From: Lates calcarifer | Taxonomy: Eukaryota > Chordata > Actinopteri > Centropomidae | Direction: 5' to 3' | DNA length: 64,000 nt | Assembly: GCF_001640805.2 (NCBI RefSeq) | Contig: NC_066842.1 | Coordinates: 23,000,075 to 23,064,074, forward strand | In this document: positions 33,501 through 48,789 of the stretch, piece after piece | How positions within the stretch are numbered: the first letter of the stretch is position 1 | Layout of the letters: each line of letters opens with the position of its first letter | The notes under the pieces: generated by a model | Databases searched by the model: none | Seen by the model: the letters and a program-made list of their open reading frames with translations, nothing else | What the model was told of the DNA's origin: nothing | Position numbers and translations under genes: made by a program

Positions 33501-33529
33501 CAAACCTTCCCACAGCACAAGCGAAACAT
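30503..33529 (-). CDS. USP37-like ubiquitin-specific protease (C19 peptidase), reading frame disrupted
   Basis: Minus-strand exons: 33506-33529 (MFRLCCGK), optional 33254-33297 and 33050-33135, then 32879-32925, 32725-32782, 32424-32629, 32175-32306, 31936-32059, 31688-31839, 31496-31598, 31220-31297, 30950-31058, 30779-30839 and the last from 30696. The Cys box is NPAQICYINSSLQSLL (catalytic Cys and the Asn five residues before it kept, usual GNT replaced by AQI). Then come a DAHEFL block, a zinc-ribbon-like TCKSCG and YRCECG pair, VLVLHLKRF, and the His box GHYICDG with WFTYND. Length is about half of USP37, with no UIM insert and a Lys-rich head. Exon 33506-33529 joins 32879-32925 in frame, but including the two optional exons breaks frame. 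The junction 31220/31058 is off by one base, causing an early stop before the His box. The last exon reads to a TGA at 30503 or may splice at 30539 (CAG|GTAAGA). It is either a recent pseudogene or carries a sequence error. Confidence 0.8.
32388..32407. repeat. (TG)n microsatellite in a USP-like gene intron
   Basis: About ten TG units immediately 3' (in + coordinates) of the Cys-box exon. Confidence 0.85.
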
Positions 33530-34202
33530 CTTCAATGTTGGTTGTTGAAGTAAAAGGTAATTGAAATTGTTGAAATTGAAAATGAGATAAAGAATAAATT
33601 GCTTCTGTATGCAGATTTGGTGAACTCTTGGTAAACTCTGATGTGTTGTCTATATTACACTCTGACTACAGGAATTCAGAATTCAGTGATGACAATGACA
33701 CTTCTAGAACGTGACTATGACATGATATCATTCTGTGTCCACACAACTCTGTGTAAACATGGTGTAAATGTATATATGTTATAAAACCAGTGGTCCTAAA
33801 ACTCCCACCCCACCCCCTCCCCATTGAAATGAACAGAAAGTAAATTTCAATGGGACTACACTAATAGGTCTGATTTGGGCCCATCCTGATAAAAGTACAG
33901 ATTTGAGCCCACTGCAGATCCTCTCTGTGTGTGAGGATCCTGATAGAAACAGAAAAGCTAAAGTTACCAAAATATTACACTAAAGATAATTTATTTGCAA
34001 TTAAAAACAAATGTACTTACTTTGAGAAAAGACCTGTTTCAGCAGTCCATCACCATTTTGTTGCAATGTTAAGTTCTTGTTCCTGTCAGTGGCCTCCTCC
34101 TGTTCCAGATCACATTTACACTTCTCCAATCAGATCTTTATTATAAAATGAAGGAAAAAAAATAATATTAGTAGCATTAATAACTTTTTAGTATCCCACC
34201 AC

Positions 34203-34772
34203 CAGGGCTGCATGATTATGACCAAAATGATGAAAATGATGACAATCACAATTATTTTGATCAATAGTGAGATCATGATTATTTTTCACCATGATTCATT
34301 GATCTTAGGGACAAAATATTTTTTATTGCACTTTCACTTTAAATAAACAGAGGACAGTTTTCACCTCCATGTTGTGTTACACTCTTGCTAATTTAAGAAT
34401 GGTCTGGACTGGTTTAAGAGCTACGAGAGCTACGAGGCTCATTGTGTCATAATGGGCAAGTGTCAACACAAGCAAAAACTTACATCAAGTAATCATTTTT
34501 AATTGGTTACCCCGTCCATCCATTTTCCAACTGAAACAATAAGATATATATTTGTAAACAAATTTAAAAAATCACCTTAGTTTATTCAATAAGACTGACA
34601 TTAGTTAAAAAAAAAAAAAGACTAAACCTGTTCTAGATTATACAACAAAGCTGAACTTTGTTGTACTAAACAGTTAACTGAACTGAAATGAATATGACTG
34701 GATTAACTAAGGATAAACATTTTAATCCAATAAGAGGCAAAAAAATAAAATAAAAATTGAATTGCGATATTA
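34203..34772. mobile_element. hAT-like relic (CAGGGCTGCATGATTATG type)
   Basis: The left end, CAGGGCTGCATGATTATGAC followed by ATTATTTTGATCAATAGTGA, is a motif I know from fish hAT-like elements. The right end carries the matching GAATTGCGATATTAAC at about 34757-34772 but lacks the complementary terminal repeat, being cut where Tc1 sequence begins. No transposase remains. The assignment is from memory of similar sequences. Confidence 0.45.
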
Positions 34773-34784
34773 ACACATTTCATT

Positions 34785-35300
34785 CCATCTACCGGCCGAG
34801 TGTTTCATCCCTCCCGACATCGTCAGACCACCCCTTTTGGTGGAGGTAGTGTGATGGTGTGGGGCAGCATCTCCCTCACTGGAAAAACGAGGCTTGTCAT
34901 CATTGGAGGCAATCTCAATGCAGAGAGATATCGAGATGAGATTCTGCAACCAGTGGCAATCCCATATCTCCACAGTCTGGGACTGAACTCTATCCTCCAA
35001 GATGACAACGCTCGCCCCCACAGAGTGAGGTTTATCAGAGACTACCTCCAGAATTTGTGAATGGAGAGGATGGAATGGCCTACCAGCAGTCCTGACCTCA
35101 ACCCCATTGAACACAGTGTGGGATCAGCATGGACGTGCTGTTCATGCCAGGTGTGACCAACACAACCACGTTGGCTGACTTGTGACAAATGCTGGTTGAA
35201 GAATGGGATGCCATCCCACAGCAGTGTGTGACCAGGCTGGTGACCGGCATGAGGAGGAGGTGCCAGGCTGTTGTGGCTGTGTATGGTTCTTCCACATACT
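34785..35300 (+). mobile_element. Tc1-like transposase, C-terminal half (degenerate)
   Basis: The frame at 34800-35060 reads GGGSVMVWGSISLTGKTRLV, then RYRDEILQPVAIPYLH and LQDDNARPHRVRF, the last carrying the second catalytic Asp of the DDE triad. A TGA interrupts after YLQNL. Shifted frames then continue with MEWP-SPDLNPIEH (third acidic residue) and a tail VTRLVTSMRRRCQAVVAVYG ending in a natural stop near 35302. The N-terminal DNA-binding half is absent. This is an old, inactive insertion, distinct from the 28310-29176 fragment. Confidence 0.9.
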
Positions 35301-35302
35301 AC

Positions 35303-38075
35303 TGAGGTTCCTGTTTGTTAAATGAATAAATTGTTAAATTGCCAATATGTCTTGTTTCTTCAAACTTCAATCATCCAATCCACCAAACACCAAACAAGAG
35401 TCAGTGGCAGAATAAGCTGTTTGGCATCGGCAGAGAAGATTTGGCAACTTTTTCATGAGCACAACCCACATACTCAGCTCTGCTGCTCATCCCACAAATG
35501 TATGTTCCTTACAACTGTGGCACCATTTAAAAGGATAGTAAACAGGCTTTCCAACAGTATAAGATCTATTGCCAAGAAGCATTGTTACAACAAAAAAAAA
35601 AATCTACCAAACACAAATTTCCTTATTTTTTGTGCTAAGTTTATATAAACCAGACTAGCTTCATGTTATCTTGTGCCTTATTCTGTAAAACTTGATTGTG
35701 CTCCTCCACTCTGTTGTCTGCAGAGTCAGTGCTGTTACATGCACAACTAAGGATCTGAACTTCTCTTCTCTGAGCTCTTAAGCCACATCTTTTCTTCTTC
35801 TTTTTTTTAAAAATTTGTTATTCATGTAAAGTGAGTCCAGTGCTGGCTTCCTCATTGTTTAAGATCTCTCTCTCTTTGTCTTTCTCTGATGATTCCTTTT
35901 TTTTTTTCCACATTGAACCACTGGCCCATTTTGTGAAGTGGCCCACTGGGAAAAGTCCCAGCTGCCCCAATAGCCACTACACCATTGTATTCAGGTAGGT
36001 GTTTAGAAAATGCACCAATGATAGGTCCTCAGTGAGAGACACGTGTGATAAATATCTGTGTGTGAGTTCTTGTGTCAGCGAGAGACAGTGTGTGGAGGGT
36101 GTTAAAAAATGGCACAAGTTTTAGTGTGCACGAGTGCAAATGTGCATCTCTACATGTGCTGTGATGTGAAATGATAATTACACAGCTTGATTATCAGAGT
36201 GAGTCATGATACATAATCTGGAGTTTCTGGGAGAGAGAGGGAGAGAGGACAGCAAGAGAAGATTGTTTTTGTTGTATCTGATGAGCGTGGGTGAGATGGT
36301 TTATGTATTTTGATGCATATAGTGTATATTTTTTAATTTGATAAAACCAATGCAATAAGCCCTCTCTGATGCAGTGACCCAGTATATCTCTAATCTCATT
36401 CACATAAACAGGCATGCTTCCAGTGTCAAGCAGGAGAGTGAGTGGCCAGCAGACATAGATGAGCTAAGGCTGTTGTGTGTGTGTGTGTAAGATACGCATT
36501 AAGTATACAGACAATTCAGGAGAAAGTATTTTTATATCACAAAATCATCATCCTACCTTGGAAAAAATAATTTCATCAAGGTTGAGCAACTGCCTTTGCA
36601 AAATATGTCATGACACAATCCCCCACGTTCACTGTGATTTACCACCACCCAGCCAAGGCTCAGTGCCATGATGGTGCTGCAGAAACCCTGCCCTCCTCTA
36701 CTCACCTTACACACTCTTGGCAAGAAAAAAAAAAACTGTGTGCAGGCAGCTGTTTTCAGTGAACAAAGCCAGATGAGTTTTCTCACTTAAGGCTTTTGAA
36801 TGCTGGCTAAATGCTCTTTACTCAGTTAGAATTATATTAATTTGATTCAATTATAATTACAATTTTGGGAAAAGTAAAGACAACAACACTCCCCATATCA
36901 GACTTCATATCTTCTCCAGAAAAATGACTGCAACACTTACAATGATTGTATTTTTGTCCCTGACAAGCAATTTCTAGAAGTTATGTAAATAATGAATGCC
37001 ATCTATACTGTAAATAGCAGGAGCAGAAGAAGCATGACGTTGTTACAGTATGGCAAAAATCTCCCAAGTCGTGTTTAGACTAACTGCAAAATAAGAAGGC
37101 AAACGTCACATTTTGTGGACAGGCAGAACAGAGACCACAACAGTAGCAATTTAACACATCTTTAATGTTCAAGTCAAGATGAAGAGGGGATGACGAGGAG
37201 GGCACAGGCACAGGAGGGTGGAGTTCAGGGAGAAGGGTTCTGAGTCCATGGTGGGGAATTGGCAGGTGGAGAAGGAGGGACAGGATCCAGGCAGGATGAT
37301 GAGTTTCCAGACAGGAATGGAGAGTCTCACCTGGAGACTAGGCGGCGGCGAAGGCAGAGAGGCGGCTTGAGGCACAGGTGGATTCTCTGCGAGGAACACA
37401 GGCAACCTACCCAGGTAAGTACACAAGGTAAGTTATCACTAGAGATAAACACCAGAGTGAGGCCATAGCATCACCACAAAGTGTAGCAGAACTATCTGAC
37501 AAGAGGTGGATTAATAGCCCAGGTTCTTATACTGCCAGTGATGAGTCATGAGGAGCAGGTGTGCTACAGCTGCCACAGGTAAGGCTCCACCTCTGCCAAT
37601 AAGCACACAGACAAGGACAGGGTTGAGGAGACACAAAGGAAACAGACAGGGGAAAACACATTGGAAACACTAGGAAACTTGAGGTCACAGGGCTGTGACA
37701 GCGAAGAAGCCATACTTATAGACACATTTGTCAGCAAAGTGTAGGTTGCCACAGAAGTTTGCAAACAATCAACATCAAAACAGAGGTGGGGCAAGTAAAG
37801 GCACACAAGGTTCAAAAGAGCTGTTGAACTACAGCTTTTAAGGTCCACCATTGTCAGTCCATATTTGTGTGTCTTTGTGTCTTTGTGTGTGTGGTCTGCT
37901 GATGTGTATATGTAGTCATTTATACCAGTAAGTTTGTGTTTCCTCCAACAGTTTCACATTTTCTCCAGACACTGCCCTCCCATAAAAAATGACCCCACAG
38001 GTCGTTTATACAAACAGCTTATCATAACCCATGGTTATGTTTTGTTGTTAAGTGCAGCCAGAGGCCTGAGGCCTG
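35303..38075. other. Gene-free stretch
   Basis: No recognisable exon. A purine-rich patch around 37170-37400 yields overlapping ORFs on both strands, which I regard as composition artefacts. Confidence 0.55.
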
Positions 38076-38471
38076 AGGCCTGTACTACAAAGCGAGTTTA
38101 ACCTCCTGTGATTTAACTCGAGGTCATCAAGGAAAGTCAGGGTTAACAAAGCTTCGACTGACTTGACTGACTAGATTTAGACAGACTTTATTGATTCCTT
38201 TGGGATGACTCCCTCAGGGAAATTACATCAATGTTGACTGTTAATGATGTTCTGCCTGGAACACTCAGGCTGTATATGTATGAATGTAAAGCTGTTATGT
38301 TCAGTATGAACTTCATGTTAACAGTATTTCAGCCTCAGTGGAAACTGAACCTGGATGAAATAGAAACATTCTATAAAGTGCTACACATTCATATTTCCCA
38401 TCATTAATACTGCATGTTTTGGTCTGTAGTCTACACTTACAACAGCCTGTCGCATTATATTGTCTTTCAGG

Positions 38472-38543
<72 letters not shown>

Positions 38544-38878
38544 ATTTTTTTTTTTTTTTTTTTTTTGTGGGGGTTGGGGGTCTGACGGTCTTTAGACAAC
38601 CCCTGTCCTGCAGAGTCAGCCTCTCTCAGTCGTTGTGCCAATATCGACTGGTTGTTCCACCTGTGGGGCGGAGTTAGAAGGAGGTAGCTTAGGTAGAAGT
38701 AATACCGAGTTAACCACGAACACAAACTGAGCAGTTTAGAGATGCAGCGTAAATTACCATGGCAGCAGACCTCGGGTAAAACATATCCACATTTCGTAGT
38801 ACAGGTTAACCTGGCGTCACCAGGTTACTCCTGAAGTTACCCTGATAAACCAGTAACCTCGCTTCGCAGTACAGGCCT
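38076..38878. mobile_element. Harbinger-like non-autonomous DNA transposon copy B (both ends present)
   Basis: The left end AGGCCTGTACTACAAAGCGA (38076) and the right end, read in reverse complement as AGGCCTGTACTGCGAAGCGA (38878), form imperfect terminal inverted repeats of about 20 bases. A second TTCGTAGTACAGGTTAACCT at about 38793 shows the motif repeated inside. The middle holds (AT)n plus a T-rich run (38475-38566). Bases 38277-38475 are nearly identical to 27015-27222 of copy A. No transposase ORF is present. Confidence 0.72.
38475..38566. repeat. (AT)n followed by poly-T
   Basis: About 26 AT units (38475-38527) followed by about 40 bases that are nearly all T. The ORFs across it are artefacts. 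Confidence 0.95.
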
Positions 38879-39659
38879 CTGCTGTTTCATAGCATCCACT
38901 TTTGCAAAACCCAAAAATGCACCTGCTAACAAAGTCTGATACTACAGCTAATGCTGCCAGTACCAGTGGGTGAAAATGCAAACATACCATGCAGGTTATT
39001 GCTTCCAGCTCTTCTAGGTCAGGTATGACACAACAAGCTGATCAACATTTCTCAGCAACAAAGTATATGCAGTGTCTCCTGTAAATGTGCTGCTTATTGT
39101 GTTTCATGAGCAGTTCATAAATGGTTAAAAACATGTCACACAGTTAAAGGTGCATTAAAAATTATATGTATGTTAAAACATCTTCAACGTTATATGCAAA
39201 GTCATGGTGCAAAACATTACCTTACCCTTATATTTTAGAGACTAAAGCTTACAAGATAATACTTGGATAAATCTAAGCTCTCCCTACATGTTTATTTTCA
39301 GTATTAATTGTGCATTTGTTTGATTTTGTAAAATTAACTTGTGAAATTAAACTCAAACTTAATAAAAACCATTTAGACCATTACTTTGTAATTAGGGGGA
39401 AAACATGCTTTTAATTTCTTTGACCTATCAGTAGCTTGTTTTTACTATCACACCTGTAATGATGGATTTTGTCACACATTTATTCCTCAAATGATGATGC
39501 AACATTTTTTCCTTTTTTGTTAGGAGAAAAGTTGTCGGTCTCAAAATGATAGGCATTCAATAGATCCACTTAAATCCCTATAATCTGATGCTTAGATTCG
39601 CTGTAACGTTAATGAAGTGTTGTCTAAAATTGAATTTGGCAGAAAAGAGAGAGAGGCAG

Positions 39660-39927
39660 ATGAGAGGGAGGCGCGTGACGTCAGCGGTCAGCTGACAGGT
39701 TTGTTTTGCTTGCTCGAGCTCGTCCTCATAAAAACACACGCAGAGGAAGGAAGCGACGACATCAAACCATCTCTGAACTTGTGCTTTTTAGTTAATATTT
39801 TACCAGTTAGCTACCAGCACCGTAACCGTGGATAGTTTTATAAAACGTTTAGCTTTTCTGTCTTTGTGTTGCTAACAACTGCTACCTCCGTTTTTATCTG
39901 CTGCCAACTGGTTGACTTTGACGCAAT
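39660..39927 (+). promoter_or_regulatory. map1lc3b: map1lc3b promoter and 5' UTR with CRE palindrome
   Basis: A GC-richer block precedes the start codon. It contains a full cAMP-response element TGACGTCA (39676-39683) and, four bases later, a perfect 10-base palindrome GTCAGCTGAC (39687-39696). A CTCGAGCTCG stretch follows. The sites are read from sequence; their use by CREB/ATF factors is inference. ATF-family control of LC3B under stress is established in mammals. Confidence 0.5.
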
Positions 39928-45677
<5,750 letters not shown>

Positions 45678-47390
45678 ACCGTCTTCCTTCTGCTTCCATC
45701 TGGCCGGCGATTGGACAATTGTAGTTTTTAACCCCAGCCCCCTTCCGCATTTCTTGTCACGCACCTTTAGTCTTGACTGTAAGAGCAAAAACACAAATAA
45801 CAAAATCTAAACACAGTGTGCGATCATTTCTCAGCTCAAATGGGTTCAGGTTATGCTCTCTATATTCTGACTGCAAAGAGCAGATAAACTGTTTAACCAC
45901 ACTTACCCAGTGAATAGTATAAAGCCACAGGGGTTGACCAGAACAGCAGAGTTTAAGTAGAGAAATCCCCAAATCTGACAATGACTCAGGCCAATAGAGC
46001 CTTTAACTGTGTGTCTCTGCTTTTGTATTGTCCTCTCTGGTGAATCATGTTCGCTGTTACGGCAACGTACCGCCTGTTGACGGCAGTTACTTTCAGTGTT
46101 GTGGTTTTGTGTCTCCTAGGCTGTATTTATGTTAATGTATATATACATTTCAGGTAGTGGTATTAGAAAAAGTGGTGAGTCTCCACCACTTCTCTATATA
46201 TACATTAGCCAATGAACAAAGCCAACCTTAATTTTAAGGTTTTTGGAGACAGGCAGTTTCTGGATTCAGATGTTTTTAATGAAGCTTTTTATCGCAGTCT
46301 GAGGTCAGAGTTAGGGATTTGTAGTCACAGCCTGAGTTGAATTTTGCCAGAGAAAATGCTAAATTAAGTAGAAAGGACCCTCGTTAATCAATGCATCTCT
46401 GCTGTGTGTCTCGTCACATTCCCTTCATGGTCCTTCCTTGGTGTTTTTTTATCCCTCCCTGCCTTGTCGCCTAAAGCATCTTCTTCACTGTAACAAAAAG
46501 ATGTTAAGAAACTGCTTTGCTCTTGAAACAGATGATTGTAGTTTGCAAAAAAAATGCCTTGGTGTACAGATAATGTTGACTTTGTGGCTTTGAATATAAA
46601 AGGGGTTCCGTTGAGAGTGTAACCAAGTTGACTTTGGACACACTACAAGGAGCATGGTCTAATTGCATGTGTGAATGGAGGATGAAGGAGTTTCTGTAAA
46701 TGCTGATGAGGGGAGGGGGTTGCCATTTCTTTTTCCTTCTTGTCTCTGGAAGGTGTCAAAAGGGTGATATGGGAACGGAGGAAGGACCTGAGACCTGGGC
46801 AGGTTGATGAGTATCACTTTTGACTGTCCATTTGTTTTGTTTTTTGTTTTCCCTTTGACCTACAGGGTTGATTTCCCAGAGCTGTTGTTGTTCTGTTTCA
46901 CTTCACTGAAATACAACAAGCACTGTCACAGTGGGAGCTTCCACCTGCCCAGTGGGTTTTTAAGGGCTGCACAGAAACATCTTGTTTGTCTATAGATGGT
47001 CCTTCACACACTTTCTGTGCCGTTGTCCTCCTCCACCTCCTCCACCTCCTCCTCCCCTTCACCATCTTTTTAACAGATCTGAGGTTTAGCTGCTTTTATA
47101 TCGCAGTATTTTATCTTTTTGGTTCTTTTTATTTAATGTGATGTTTATTTCACTGTCCCACACGTCTCAACTCTTTGCTGTCTACAGTATGTGAAGGTGA
47201 CTTTTTCTTTCTGACTAGTGAAAGCCACTGTGTGTTTGCAACAGAGGGGTGGAACATTTACTTCAGCGCTGTCTCCTCTGCCTGCTCCTCCGTTTCACAC
47301 ACACATGCACACACAGCAATATCATACAGCCTCCTCTTATGTATTTATGTTGGTATTTTGTAAAGCAATAAAAAACAGGGAAAAAATTAA
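45678..47390 (+). other. map1lc3b: map1lc3b 3' untranslated region
   Basis: The sequence runs about 1.7 kb from the stop to AATAAA at 47367-47372, with no further exon. It contains a hairpin-forming segment at 46134-46206, a CCTCCAC-rich patch at about 47027-47060 and T-rich stretches. The ORFs inside are short and have no recognisable homology. Confidence 0.7.
46134..46206. other. Inverted repeat / potential RNA hairpin in map1lc3b 3' UTR
   Basis: Outer arms AATGTATATATA (46134-46145) and TATATATACATT (46195-46206) are perfectly complementary. Inner arms AAGTGGTG (46170-46177) and CACCACTT (46184-46191) pair around a 6-base loop. The left side has an unpaired stretch of 24 bases between arms against 3 on the right, so the fold is asymmetric. 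Confidence 0.55.
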
Positions 47391-48789
47391 CTGTGAGTTT
47401 TGAGTATTATTCTCAAAATTACTGTTTTATTACCATAAAACCTACATTTACAAGGAGATAAGTTTCAGATGCTTGGACCAGAGAATATTTCACAAATTTA
47501 CTAGATAATCGACTGTAAGTCCCTCCCCCTCCCACAACTCAAAAATGCGTTTTATGTCTTACATGTCTTACATTCATTTTAATGTTTGAGTGTCACTGTA
47601 CAGAGTGGAGTATGGTGCTAAAAGGCTGCTTTTCAAAAGTTTCTCACTTTAAATCTGAGTTTAAAACTCATACACAGTAACATCACAACATCAAAAACAT
47701 GATGCAAACAATTATTCAGTGCAGATTATTCAGTGCAGATCTAATTAATTGGCTGTCAGAGCTTTATATTGACTAATTGATTAATCAGTCATCAGGAGTT
47801 TCTGTAGGTTCAGACCGTTTGGGCTGTATTACAAAGTGTTAGTTCAGGGTTCAGACGTTGGCTGTATACAAGTGTTAGTTGTCTGTGAAATGCAGTGTGT
47901 CCACTGTGTTACATATAGCAACAAATTCACAAACTACTAACACAGGCTACATATGTTGATGGCCACAAAGTGAATAAGGTGTGTGAAATTAAAACAAAAT
48001 ATTAACACAACATCCACCTTTACAGATCCCCCCACCCTGCTGGCTGACTGCTGTGTGTCAAAGTCAAACTTACTTGAGACAAATCAAAATCTGTTCTCAT
48101 CATGTTGTCTTAATGATGTTGCCAGTTGTTCTGCACCAACAAGAGACTGCTCAGCCCCTCTGCACTTTGTCATTTATAACTAAAGGTGTACAGATTCCCC
48201 CTTATTAAATCATTAAGCTGCACAACTTCTCTAATATGCCTCTTGTGCACTCCTTATGTCTGGATGAAATAACCATTGTTTTATTCATTACAGACTCATC
48301 TCAGTGTAGCTCCACTGGTCAATTTTACATCCTGCAGTTCACTAGGAAAGTTCCAAGATTTGGATCTGAGTATTTATAAATATAAGTTTTGTGAACTATT
48401 AGCAGATTTACATGCAGGGAGATAATGACAATGTCTAACCATACATCCAGAAAAGCAGACAGGGATGTAGATAGATAGTTCACATATTTTAAGAATTCAA
48501 TTCAGTAGATGTGTTGACATGTCAGAGCAGGAAAAGTACAGTTGTAATAACCAAAATGAAGGATGGCTGAGTTCTATTTAGCTGCCTCAGTTCCAGCGTC
48601 CTGGTATTGTGTTTGCTGCTACACTGTCATGGCTGACTGGGACACTCATATACTTATAATACTTATAATAAGTTAAAATGTGCTGTGAAAAATAAATATG
48701 CATTTAATACTTCAAATGGCTGGTAGTGCCTTTTTATTTAATAAATAAACCACATGGACAATGTGATGAAAGGCAGAATCAGAAAATAT

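Noticed and set aside
38381..38725. A 114-codon ORF containing a YIYIYI run
   Set aside because: Generated by the (AT)n and T-rich tract inside the Harbinger-like element.
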